Shown: piece by piece, positions 42,298 through 53,252 of the stretch
How positions within the stretch are numbered: position 1 is the stretch's first letter
Layout: each line of letters begins with the position of its first letter
Assembly (NCBI GenBank): GCA_009763385.1
Contig: CM019826.1
Location: forward strand, 62,559,790 to 62,623,789
Direction of reading: 5' to 3'
DNA: 64,000 nucleotides
DNA from: Coix lacryma-jobi var. lacryma-jobi
Taxonomy: Eukaryota > Streptophyta > Magnoliopsida > Poales > Poaceae
The notes under the pieces: generated by a model
What the model saw: the letters and a program-made list of their open reading frames with translations, nothing else
Told to the model about the DNA's origin: nothing
Databases searched by the model: none
Made by a program: the position numbers and the translations under genes

Positions 42298-45200
42298 GAA
42301 GTCTGTGGGGTCTTAATGACCTCTAATTCTTACTACAACGTCTTCCATCATTCCTTCTTGTTTATGCCTCTTGATATGGTGTCACTCATGTTCTTCGTTT
42401 GCCCAGCAGTTTGAAATGAAGCGTTAATTATGGAAGCTGGCAGCATCTTGCTTAGTGTGCATGTTCTTGTAGATCTAGGACCTTCACTCTGTAGAATTTG
42501 GGAGTGATGAACTTCTCCATGTTTGCTCAAGAGTGTGTCCTGCTCATAAAGATAAGGTAGAGATCAAGTGCATAGGCTCTGTTGGTGGAAAAACACCAAC
42601 ATAACCAAAAGTTTTGTTTATTCCCCTTAGGCACATTGCACAAGACAAACTTGTTGTTTATGTGTTCTATTCAATCTTAACATGAGTGATAGGATCAGAG
42701 GATGAGCATAAAAGTAGCATCTTAAAATATTTAACAGATCAGATTACTTAACCAAAAGAAGGATAATCTATGCATAAAGTGTCGATCTTTTCATAATTGA
42801 GATATATCATCTTCCAAAGGTTGGATGCACAACATTTTAGCTTATTTAGTTAAGACAGTGAGATATAAGAGAGTAAAGCTAGAAACAAAGATCAAAGGAC
42901 TGAACATGTTGAGTTGATTAGGTTGGATCAAGTGAGGTGCAACTTAAACATGTTTAGTTCTTTATTTATGTTCATACTAGAATCAAGAAGAAGCTTTTAA
43001 AGTGATGGTTACTTGCCTTGAAATATTACTTTGTTATTGAAGAGTGATGTGTCGAACCACCTTGTGGAAGCTTCTCTTGTCTAGCTGGCTTGTCTTCTCT
43101 AGCTGGCTTGTCTTCTCTTGCTCGTCTCACAGTGTGCTTGAGAGGAGGAAGATCACAGTGGAATCATCTTTAGAGGTATCGATCTTCCTTCTCTATGTGT
43201 TGACTTATCAGTGAAGGCGCTTTGTTCCTCGAGTATGCTGCCTAGGATCCTCTCTCTTTCTTGTATTAATTTTGTACTATGAGGATATAGGGACAGTTCT
43301 GCATTCTTATCTTGTCAACCTTTTTATTTTCCTTTTAATCATTGGGTTGGCAAGAGACTTGAATTTAGAGCTGCTACTCGAGTGCCTCCATGAGAGTCTT
43401 TGTCTTGTAATGCCACAACTGAGACTTGTCTTCTCAACAGTGTCTAGATGATGGAGATCTTATCGGCTGTTCTTCTTGATTCGCTAGCTCAGGTAATATC
43501 TTCATCTTCTAACTCTTATGGTGCAGTGGCTTCATCCTTAATGATGCCCTCCTCAATTCTTGGCAGTTGGTTCTTCCTTTGAGGTCTTCTCTTGGTTCTC
43601 TTTGGCTGTTCATAAGTAATGTAGATGTTGAAGATGCAGCGAAAGATCCAAAAGTTGACTTCTCCAAGTCCGGCAAAGGTGATAACATTGATGGTGTTCA
43701 AGAACGATCTTCCAAGAATGAGTGGTGGATCATATTCTTCTTCTCGATGGAGATAGCATCTAGTGGTTTGTATTGATCAAAGTGGTGGGTAGAAGATCAA
43801 TATGTCTTTCAGTTGGGTTTCTCCTTCCTCCCTTTGATTATGAAACACATCTAGACAACGGAATTGTCTCTCCCAGGCTGGCTTGTGCTGTAGATGGACT
43901 TCCAACAATATGTTCATGTGTTTGACTTGTAGATCTTGCTATTGTTGTAGTGGTACCATCTTGTCTCCCAAGCTAGGTCTTGATTAGAAGAGAAAATAAC
44001 TTTCCACTTCTTGTCTTGATGTCTTGGGCATTGATGGTTGCAGGCATAGGTTGTTTCATACGAGGTAAGTTGCATCCTGTTTGTCATCAGTGCTCAAGCA
44101 AGGCTCAAAGCTAGGCTAGCACCATTTGTGATCTGAGAGTTCGTTTGTATGTCTATGGTTTGGGTTTTGGATCTTCAATGTTCAGACCAAACCATGGATG
44201 AACAAAATCTCTCTCCTGCATAATGTTAGTGGATATATACCCGAAGGATTGCAAGAATTTGAAACATGGGTTGTTGTCCATAACATATGTATTTTGCATC
44301 TATGCTAATAAAAAGATGTTTTTAGGATTACTTTAGCATAGACTAGTATTTCATGTGTTAGCTGCACTTTAACATGATTCAAGGCAAAAGATATCTTGCA
44401 GTAGAAGACAAAATAAATAAACTTTGATACTCACAGTTCTTTCATCCATGATGAATAAGCTGAGTCTTCATTGTGCAAAGTTGTTGAAGTTCATTGTACG
44501 CCTTGCTTCATCTTCGGTGTGAGTTCATCTCAGGACTTTCCCAAATTGATATTGAAAGTTTCCCTGCAGGGGTTAGTCCAACAAAATATCCAACATCCAC
44601 TATAGCATACTATCGGCTCAAAAATCAACCTAGACACCATGTCTAATTTGATCTCGGAAGGCATTTTAACTTAATTGCTTAAATTAAAAACCTTTGAAAG
44701 CAAGATCACCACTCCTAAACTAGGCACCATGCTTAATTTAAGAGATGTATGAAAGTACTCCAAACCTAAACATATAATATAGCGAATGAGGGTAGCATGA
44801 AAGTATTATAGAGATTTATTCAGATGGTGATGAAAGAGCATAATGAGCATATCCTAAAGGTAGGGACAACCAACATAGCAACATGGCAAGAGATATTCTT
44901 AGAAGGTCTATTCCCCAAGCTTGGATTTTGCACGAATTAAGATTGGATGAATGTAATTCAATGTTGCATGATGATTGGTGGGACATACCTTGTGTTTGTT
45001 GTTCCTTCGTTCTTTTCTGCTCCAGACCTGGGAGGGTTAGTGACCAAAAATACCCGAAGGAATATTTTCATAATTATATTTCTATGCTCATTACAAGGAC
45101 AGTGCAGCAGAAATGTAGGCATAGCTAATAACCAGGTTTTATGATGAGATGTAAGGATTCTACTGGTTATAGCTTGCGGCTCATGGGGTAGTGATAGATA

Positions 45201-45324
45201 AGAGTGGAATTCAAAAACAACATTCATAAGAATGAAAACAAAAATGATGAAAAGACTGGGACAAAAAAAGGAAAAGATAAAAGTATGATTACAAGGTTAA
45301 ACTTAAGACGTAAAATGATCTACC
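42298..45324 (-). other. Non-coding interior, 5' half of the gag-deleted element
   Basis: Only short, broken frames. 44440-45160 is homologous to 1-780 of the window. A 22-bp duplication (cttgtcttctctagctgg) lies near 43090. No host gene is seen. Confidence 0.6.
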
Positions 45325-45344
45325 GTTCCCCGGCAACGGCGCCA
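45325..45344 (-). promoter_or_regulatory. Primer-binding site, tRNA-Asp type
   Basis: Same sequence as 1971-1990, reading TGGCGCCGTTGCCGGGG on the minus strand, eight bases from the LTR edge. Confidence 0.8.
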
Positions 45345-45352
45345 GAAATGCT

Positions 45353-46670
45353 TGTTGGTATAAATTAATGCACACTCTACTTTATCCGCAAGCGCACAGA
45401 TAAAATCTACCGATGTAGCACTTCACCGGAGTAACCCAGTTTTAATATCGAACCCAAAGGAACGGATAGCGATGAGTCTCAAGTGTATAACCCCTGAGTA
45501 ATTAACAAGGATAGAGAAACTAAAAGTATAGAGGGGATCACTAAGGTTATCTAAATCCAACTTAAGACTGATATGTTTATTATTCTTAATGAGGAAGTTG
45601 CCATAAAAGGTCACAACAGAGTATGATTCTTTTATGCAAATGTATAATCCTACCGAGCCTACACATGGGTAAGTGGACTATAGAAGAATCAACAAGGCTA
45701 TAAGAGTCACCCTTGCGAACTACCACTACTACCGGCGTTATAGGAAGTAAATATGAGCTATCAAGTCTAAGCACTACGCTTATACTATCCAACTACTCAA
45801 ACTCTAGAGTGACTAGAATTAAAGTACTCAAAAGAGAGTCATAAACCTTAAGAACAATAAGAACAATGGCTCAAACTTAAATATAGATGTTGATTACCAA
45901 AACAATCGTTGAAGCAAGTCGACGAAGAACTTGAATCCACAGGTACAAGATGAAGAAGTTGATCCGACAGGCCGGAGCTTGCTCTTGATCTCTTCCTCTC
46001 TCTCTCTCTTCTAGTTCTAGAATAAGACTAGGTTCTAATCCTACAAGAGGGGTATCTAGTCTTCTACTTGAAAGCTAACTCTTGATTACAACTAGATGAA
46101 CTAGATCTAATTCTAGATGAACTAGAAGAGATTCATCTAGAGGGACCTCTACTTCTACATTGGAACCCTAGTTTCTGATGTGGAGATGAATAATGAAGAG
46201 GGAGATGCCTGGAGAGAGGGGTCTGGGGCTGCTTATATAGCCCTGAGGGATCAACCGCGGCCGTTGGATCAAACCGACTTAAGGTACGGCTGAGATGCAT
46301 CCTAGAGGTCGGTGGAGGAAGCTTGCAGAAGACGGAAGCCAGCGGGGCCGGGGGGAGACCGACCGGTGGGCCCAGGGGACCGGTCGGTCCCACCTGGAAG
46401 TGGACCGGGGTGCCCCTCCTCGTGGTGTCTCTAGGTGTTCTCTGGAGTCTTCCGGAAGGTTCCTGACTTGCTGAATGCGTTATCTCCCGTCGGTTTCCTT
46501 CTAGGGGATGCAATCAGCGCTGGTTTCCTGGTTTAGTCCCTGCAGAATCACAATTCACCAAAACTCGTGGAATATTGTCAATTAAAACCCTAAACCTTTG
46601 TTGGTGATTGAATTCATGCCCTTTTCATATTTATTTATCCTTTAATTTTGATAGATAACCAGCGTCAACA
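45353..46670 (-). repeat. 5' LTR of the gag-deleted Athila-like element
   Basis: 1,318 bp. Minus-strand TATATAAGC at about 46233-46239. It is bounded by the primer site on the inside and the TSD copy GACGC (46671-46675) outside. Confidence 0.9.
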
Positions 46671-46675
46671 GACGC

Positions 46676-47551
46676 CGCCAAGCCCGCATCCCTCGCGCCG
46701 AAGGCGATCGCCGCCACGTCGCGACCAGGAAGTCTCCCAAGGCAATCGCGCCCACGATCAAGCTCTGGCTCCTGACGCCTCGACAGGGCCACGCCCCTTC
46801 ACCGCCCGGCTTCGAGCCGTCCGATGGCCTCAGGGCTTCAAGGTTACCACGGTGGACAAGTACGATGGGAAGGCCAACCCGGAGCAGTGGCTCACCACGT
46901 ACGAGATCGCCATTCAAGCAGCCGGAGGAGGACACGATGTAATGGCCAAGTACCTCCCCGTCATGCTCTCGTCTTCAGCCAACAGCTGGCTCCACAAGTT
47001 CACTGAGAACACCATCGACACCTGGGAGTAACTGAAGGAAGTCTTCGTCAAGACGTACAACGCTACCTGCGTTCAACCAGGAACGCACTACGATCTCCAA
47101 AACGTCCACTAGGGGCACAACGAAAGCCTCCGGAGCTACATTCGAAGATTCTCCAACATGTGCCTCACGATCCCAGAGATCGCCGACGCGGAAGCCATCT
47201 CCACGTTCTCCAACGGCCTACGCCACAAGGAGCTCCGCGACAAGATCATCTGAAAGAAGGTAGCCACGGTCACCGAACTGATGACGATCGCCAACTCCTA
47301 CGCTGAAGCCGACGATGCCCATCGCCACCACAAACGCCCCCGTCGCCGGTCACGATCCTAGGAGCGCCGTCGTGATGATGATCGCCGCAATGAACGACGC
47401 AATGAAGGACGCGACCACCGCTCCAGGCAATGCGACCACCGCAACGATCGAGATCGCCGGCATGATCGGCCAGAATCTTCCTGTCAGAGGACTGATCACC
47501 GTCGGCATGACCGTCGCTACATCGCCAACACCAATACTCGGCCCAAGCGCA
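46676..47551 (+). pseudogene. Tat-like gag, core domain
   Basis: Continues the interrupted Tat gag. The frame is open to 47031 and contains the retrotransposon-gag core (KVTTVDKYDGKANPEQWL, then WLHKFTENTIDTW). In-frame stops at 47029 (TAA), 47110 (TAG), 47251 (TGA) and 47359 (TAG) interrupt a still recognisable continuation (FVKTYNATC, SLRSYIRRFSNMC, TFSNGLRHKELRDK). Each stop is one transition from a common codon. An Arg/Asp/His-rich segment follows and the piece is cut at 47551 by the chromodomain element. Confidence 0.8.
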
Positions 47552-47852
47552 TGTAACACCTCTAGTCTTTAAGTCAACTAAAACCTGACATGTCATCATG
47601 AGCATGGAAAGCATTCATATAGCAACACTAAAGATGCATTTACAAATTTCATGTAACTTGATCTCAAGTGCATCATATGCTTGTTTAAATTCTGATTTGC
47701 TCACTGAATGTGTGGTGATTAAGGAATTGTAGTGGCTGATTTCTAGAAAGATAGGTTTATAGACTATGTTGTTCTTGAAAACTATAAGTCCTTATAGTAG
47801 CCCTATGATAAAGACTAAAATCCAAGTTGAACCTGGACATGGTCCTTAAAAC

Positions 47853-48250
47853 AAAGTTGTAGATACTAATGAAAGGAACAACTTTGGTATAGAAAGTTAA
47901 CAAAGATTCTGCACAGAATTTGAATTGAAACAAATTTGTTTAAACCCTAGAATCTACCCTTGAACTACAACTCTCAAACCATTGAGAATCTGACCTTGGC
48001 TCTTTAACCAAAGTTGTAGGGAATGACAAATGTGACAACTTTCATGTTCACAGAATTTGAACTTCTTCAGAAAATTGTAAAGTAATTTGAGAAATTAGTT
48101 TAGGTCAAATTTGAATTCAAACCCTAATTCAAAAACTAGGCCGAATTGGAACATGGTTCTTTAAGCAAGTTTGTAGATCACAAAATTCTGAACAACTTTC
48201 ATTCTTACGGATTTTGCACTTTAGTTCAAGTTTTGGTCGCAATTAAAAAG
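47853..48250. repeat. 157-bp-period degenerate tandem repeat
   Basis: AAAGTTGTAG at 47853 and 48010 and the variant AAGTTTGTAG at 48167 are each exactly 157 bases apart, inside units that also share an acaacttt partner about 20-30 bases later, gaatttgaa, and a cttaa/ctttaa end. In the first two, AAAGTTGT pairs with ACAACTTT to give an 8-9 bp stem. Confidence 0.75.
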
Positions 48251-49200
48251 GGGACATAACTCACTGTAGCTACAGTCCATGGACCCTTGCATGGCGTCCA
48301 CGACGGCCGTCGAGGTCACAGGGGCGTTCCGGCGTCGACACGTCCCCATCCACGCGCCACTCGCTCCCTCTGCATGCACAACTCGCTGGCGCACTCTCTG
48401 AGCTCCTCGCCGTCTACATATACCACTCCACCGCCGCCCTCCTCTTCTTTCTTTTCTCTCTGTTTTCCGCCGGCCGGGTTAGGGAACTCCGGCGACGAAA
48501 TCCGTCGTCGTCGAGCTTCCTCCGCCGTTGCCGGCTTGACCACAGCTCCGCCATAACCCCAGCCACCTTTCCGACCCTTTGAATCGAGCCCAAGCCGCCT
48601 GCATTGCCCGGCCGAGCCCTTTCTTCCCCGACTCCGGCGAGCGGCCGCCGCGGCCACGTTCGCCGTCGTACGGTGGGTACGGAGCTCCTCGGTTCAAATT
48701 CGTTGCACCATTTGATCCGCCCTGACCCACTCCCACTGGTCGGCTCGTCGTCCAGGTCGCTACCGCGCCGGTGGAGTCGGAACGCCGCTGCGAAGCTTCG
48801 GTCCGCCGCGGTCTTCGCCGCCGTCGTCGACCTCTACCTCCCCGAGCCTCTCCGTCCGAGCTAGCGCGAGCACCAACCCTAGGTGAGCCCCCTGGTGCCG
48901 ATGCTCGCCTCCGTTTCAACGCTACCGCGCCGCCTTGGACGGAACGCCGGCGCGCCGCCGGGAACGGCGCGGCCGAGCCGCCATTGCTGCGGACACCAAG
49001 TCTCCGGCCGTTCCTAGCCCTAACCAACCCCCCCTGTGTGTTCGCAAGGTGATGTGGAGCGCGTAGGTAGTTTAGGTTTGGCCCCTGGCCTCGCCGCCGG
49101 CGAGTTTGGCTGGCGGTCAACGCCGCCGTCGCGCGGTCAGCGCCCGCGCGCTGGCTGGTGCGCTGGGCCGGCCTGACGTCCGGGCCCCGCCTGTCAGTGA
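48240..49200 (+). promoter_or_regulatory. GC-rich gene-like island within the LTR
   Basis: Sharp GC rise in an AT-rich LTR, with CATATAC TATA-like sequence (about 48416), a CT-rich stretch after it (cctcctcttctttc) and a splice-donor consensus CTAG|GTGAGC at about 48885. It resembles the promoter and first exon of a grass gene. It could be captured host sequence or the true LTR promoter. The downstream TATATATA at 50581 is an alternative. Confidence 0.45.
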
Positions 49201-49899
49201 GATAGGATTAGGGTTTTCCAATTTTCGCGCATATGAACAGTGCTGAAGTTTATTATTTTTGCTATATTTTTGTTACTGCGCTAAAATTCTGAAAATTTTT
49301 GGGTAGGCTCACCGATATGTGAAGAAAATTATAAAAATAAGAAACTGAGAGTTTGGACAAGTTTGGTTGGAGAATTAAAATAGTTAAATAAATAGTTTAG
49401 GCACTTTAAATAATTTTGTAGGCTGTTCCTGAGGTCCAGAAATTGCGAAATCAATTTTGTAGTACCTTGCAACACCTGACACACCTCTACAAAAATTATG
49501 AGACCTTTTGGTAAAAATAAATTTTCAGCCTTTATAATTAAGCCACTAATTAAATATAGTTAAATGCTTGTTAAATTGGTTTTGCATTTTTATTGCTCCT
49601 TTCATATGGTCACAAGTTGGATGGTCACTGCTACGTTAATGAGTCATTTAACACAGAAAGTTTGGCTTAGGAGAAACCCCTTTTGGGTGGTACCATAATT
49701 GTGTTGTCTAACAAGCTCAATGTTTAATTAACAATTTTTATATAGTAAATGAGTTAATTACTGTGGAAATGAATCAGGATATTCTGAGTGACATTGTATT
49801 CTTGTTAGTTCTCTACTGATTTCCTATACTATGGTTATGCACGTAACCAATGCTAATCATGTTATAACAAGAAACTTGCCTTGCATTGTTCCTATTATT

Positions 49900-50440
49900 T
49901 TTCTGGGTCAGTTCTGTTGGAAAAATGATAACACCATGATCCTGTGGTTTTCTGGCAAAATGTTGTATAGAAAAGTTGTAGTACTTTTGTATATCTAGAT
50001 GCGCCTAAAATTTCGTAATTGTTGGATGTATATACTGGGAGTTATGTTCTGTTCCATCTGGGTATGCAGTGCTGTCCAAAAATCTGGACAGTTTGTGAAA
50101 ACTGAACTGTTTGGGATATTTAACTTGTCAATCAGTTTTGGTGGATTATAAGAAAGTTGTAGAGGGTTTCATGTGCTTTCTAGAATGGTTTAGATCACGA
50201 TTGTTGATGATTCTGAGCTCCAGATATGGTCTGTGGAACAGTAGTGTTGAATCTGTCCAGAATCTGGACAGATTTGACCAAATGAATTGTTTGGTCCATA
50301 TGACCCTGGAATCAGCTTTTGTGTATTACAGAAAAGTTGTAGAGGATTTGTTAAGCTTTCCAGATTATCCTAAATCACTTGAATTGCTATTGTGTAGCTC
50401 CAGTTATGGTTAAAATAAGTTGGTACATGAAATCTGTTCG
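49900..50440. repeat. 180-bp-period degenerate tandem repeat
   Basis: AAAGTTGTAG recurs at 49972, 50153 and 50333 (spacing 181 and 180). Units share the ctggacag start (50084, 50265), a cagyttttgtg...attaya stretch, and gagctccag...tatgg / tagctccagttatgg. The array ends about 140 bp before a TATA box. Confidence 0.75.
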
Positions 50441-50580
50441 GGTTATCACTTATGAGAATCTTATTCCAATTGTGATGTCAGTTTCCGAATTCAGTTTATG
50501 GTGTTGTTTGCTGCTGTACTCTTCCACTGATAATTGTCCAGCATCATGAACATTCATTCATATTCGTATCACATGCATCT

Positions 50581-50588
50581 TATATATA
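50581..50588 (+). promoter_or_regulatory. TATA box candidate of the chromodomain-element LTR
   Basis: TATATATA followed by ctcgttcg. If used, the R/U5 leader would be about 1.5 kb. Confidence 0.45.
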
Positions 50589-52103
50589 CTCGTTCGTTAT
50601 ATTGCGTTTAGAAACCGAGGTTAGCACGGATCAGCCGGAGATTGCAGCAAGGGAGGCACCGGTCTTCTACGAGGTTGGGTTTGATATCTGTGGGGACGAA
50701 CCAGAAGAGGAACCCCAAGCAAGCCCCAGTGCATTTGCCCTACCTTGTAATTTTTAATAATATACTTGTTGATAAAATCTGGTTCATTAAGTTTAGGAGT
50801 TGAATGTTACCTATTTGATGAATTAACTACCTTGATTACTCCTTATATTATCCTTGTCTCTGGGTTATTTACAAATGCTTAGATTGCTTAGCCTTGCTCA
50901 ATAAAGTAGGTTTTTAAAAAGAGAGATGCTATTGTTGGGAACCTTTCCCTTGGTTTGGGATGGTGTAATTAAAATGAGACCGGGCGGGTAACATGCACAG
51001 GAAATGGAGTCCTGGTGTAGTGTTTCCGCCTGTGTCGCCTAGGGCCTGTCCGCTGTTGGCCCGTTGGATCGAGAACTATTTGTTAGTACTGGTCACATGC
51101 TTCGGTAAGCCCTACTGTGGCTATGCCCTTACTGGAATGGCGCACCCGCGCACTGGGAGTGGAGAGATGGCGGGAGTAGCGTGTACCCAGCCTGCTCGGT
51201 CCCCTGTTGGACGCTACTCAACAAGGCCGTTGTAGGGCGGTGGTGTACTGTACTTCCGGGTGGCGCGGCTCCGGTCCGGTATGAGCGGATCCATGGGAAG
51301 GTTGATATATGCAAGTTCGGTCTTGCATATGTCGTGTTATAAGAAAGCCCCAGCTGGGCAGATCAAGTGGTTCGAATTGTTGTTTGCTCCACGAGAAAAG
51401 GAGACTCGTCCTCGCACCCTCAGCGTAGTTTAATGATGAAACAATGGAGGATTAATGGGTTGATTATGAGGTGTATATTTATTTACTTAGTTAATATTAG
51501 AAATATGGAATGACACAACTACTTAGCAGTAAGAGCTTTTATGCAAAGGAAAACTTTTGGATTCTTGCTAAAGCCTTACCTTGACTTCCCCTCAGCCTGC
51601 ATTCCTGAGTCTTCTCCCCATTTTATTAGTCGGGTAAGTCTTGTTGAGTACTCCTGTACTCAGGGTTCTATGACCCCATGTTGCAGGTGAGACCGCTGAA
51701 CAGATGTGCTTCGGGCCGTGCTGTATGACTATCTTTCCAGCTGATGATGATAAGTGATGTGCCCTTGGGCAGGGTTTAATAATATGGTTATGTTATCAGA
51801 CTTTTATCCAGCACTTAGAACTATCGCAACTTGAACTCCTTTTCACCTATGTTGTAATAATGAACTCTGGTTTGTAATATTATGTTTATGTAAAACTTCC
51901 GCTGAAATCTCCGATCTGGTATTTTGTACGAAATGTAATGTGCTGTAATGATTGTACTCGGATGATTCCTGTGACCGATGGATGCGTCGACCGTATCGAA
52001 CAGATTAATCCAGTCTTGTGGCACACCTACATAACGGTCAGAGGTCGTTGGACATATGACAGGTGTAGGTGGGCCACATTATTGGGCGAGTCTGTTACAG
52101 GCT

Positions 52104-52115
52104 TGGTATCGGAGC
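52104..52115 (+). promoter_or_regulatory. Primer-binding site, initiator-Met type
   Basis: TGGTATCGGAGC, four bases after the LTR end TGTTACA. Confidence 0.85.
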
Positions 52116-52422
52116 AGGATACTCGTGGCAATCATTATTGTAATTTGAAAAACCTTCAAAACTTATTTTCTAAGGAAAAATCTAAAAAGCTCTTTCTAAT
52201 CTTATCTTTTGCTCACCTTAACTTACTTCTTGCTTAGTAGGAAGTGTGTGCTGGAAAGTATTTGCCCTATATTTAAAAAGGTTACCAAATTATTTTGATG
52301 GGTATACGAGTAAGTAGATAATGTCGTATGCGTAGAATCGTATGTTTGCATCATTTCATCTTGCATCAATTAAATTATAAAAATTCTCCTCCCTTAATAG
52401 ATATCGGGTTAAGGGTATAACT

Positions 52423-52471
52423 TACTAACTTGTAGGTGCACAAAATTGACTTTAGTTTAAATTTATTCCAG
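52423..52471 (+). promoter_or_regulatory. Branch point and 3' splice site before ORF1
   Basis: TACTAAC (52423-52429), a perfect branch-point consensus, then a T-rich stretch and TTCCAG ending at 52471. The ORF1 ATG is at 52474, giving CAG|GA-ATG. Candidate donors in the LTR are CTAG|GTGAGC (about 48885), GGGTAAGT (about 51635) and GCAG|GTGAGA (about 51690). Splicing is inferred only. Confidence 0.45.
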
Positions 52472-52473
52472 GA

Positions 52474-53052
52474 ATGGCTCGTACCAAGCAGACTGCGCGC
52501 AAGTGCACGAGACCGAGGGGAGTCCCGCGACACCAGCTCGCACCGCGTACTGGGGAGGGCAGCAGCAGCCGCAGCGGCCGCACCCGCAAGGCGGAGCTTC
52601 GCGCGGAGGTCGCGAGGCTTACTGCCGCGCTTGCGGAGGCCACCAGGGAGCGGGCGCGGGATGCCATGATGATCGGCTAGCTGAAAGAGCAGCCAAAGGA
52701 GGCTCTCGCGGTCGAGGCTGACCTGGAGAAGGAGAATGAGCAGCTGCGCAAGATGAGAGATGAGGCATGGCGTCGTGACGACCTGGCACACGCTCGGGTC
52801 TTTCACCTCGAGTTTCAGATAGAGGACATGGAGGTGTATGCCAACAACCTCCATGAGGAGATCCACGTCCTCAACCATCGTCTCAACCCCTATCACGGTC
52901 CGGGAGCAGCCGAGATGGAGGATGGTGTGGTTCTAGCTAACGGAGGAGAGCCCGATGAGGAGGAGGACGAGCCCGAGTTGGTGCTTGAGATCGACGATAG
53001 TGACGACGAGGGTGGCCATGTCTCCGGCCTCGACACTGACCACGAGGAGTGA
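52474..53052 (+). pseudogene. ORF1 with histone H3 N-terminal tail mimic, coiled coil and acidic tail
   Basis: 193-codon frame with one in-frame TAG at codon 69 (52678-52680). It starts MARTKQTARKCT, identical to the H3 tail through Lys9 (mature numbering), with Cys for Ser10 and Thr11 kept. After a diverged stretch, PRHQLA matches H3 residues 16-21 with one extra residue inserted and His for Lys18. Arg2, Lys4, Arg8, Lys9 and Arg17 remain; Lys14 is Arg. The first 40 residues are strongly basic. Residues ~40-135 are Leu/Glu/Arg-rich with heptad spacing, so probably a coiled coil. The C-terminus (~150-192) is very acidic (DEEEDEPE, IDDSDDE). No histone fold is present. It lies between primer site and gag in its own frame. 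Role unknown; chromatin-reader binding or targeting is inference. Confidence 0.85.
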
Positions 53053-53252
53053 TCATAGTTTGGGTAGTTCTAACTAGTAGTATGGGAGGGTAGTTGCACT
53101 AGATAGTCCTGCCAGGAGCGGACTTGTGTAATAAATAAATTAGACCATGTGATGTTCATGCAACTGCTTTTGCCGATGTGTAATGAAAGTTTATGACTAG
53201 TTAATTACGAGTTACTTATGGATGTTTATGCTATACTTGCTGTATATTACAG

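Larger units (their letters stand above)
38525..46670 (-). mobile_element. Gag-deleted Athila-like element (LARD-like), nested in Tat gag
   Basis: LTRs at 38525-39843 and 45353-46670 (TGTTGG...CAACA on the plus strand), perfect 5-bp TSD GACGC (38520-38524 and 46671-46675), primer site 45325-45344 and polypurine tract 39844-39864. All place it on the minus strand. The internal 5.5 kb has no gag, RT or integrase; only a protease-like remnant is seen (42297-41986). The region just after its primer site matches 1-780, the sequence that follows gag in the left-hand element, so gag has been lost. Mobilisation would have needed a relative's proteins. Confidence 0.9.
47552..52099 (+). repeat. 5' LTR of the chromodomain element, 4.55 kb
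   Basis: AT-rich with a GC-rich island (about 48240-49200), a 157-bp-period array near its start and a 180-bp-period array before the TATA box. Compared with the 3' LTR it keeps about 140-170 bp near 48970-49130 that the other lacks, and lacks the MITE. Confidence 0.9.

Noticed and set aside
48316..49120. Arg/Gly/Pro-rich ORFs in the GC island of the 5' LTR (also 58608-59323).
   Set aside because: Open frames expected from GC-rich sequence; no domain and not maintained between the two LTRs, where an indel changes them.
52474..52680. Considered a real histone H3 gene or pseudogene inserted in the element.
   Set aside because: Similarity ends after about residue 24; there is no histone fold, and the frame continues into a coiled coil and acidic tail.
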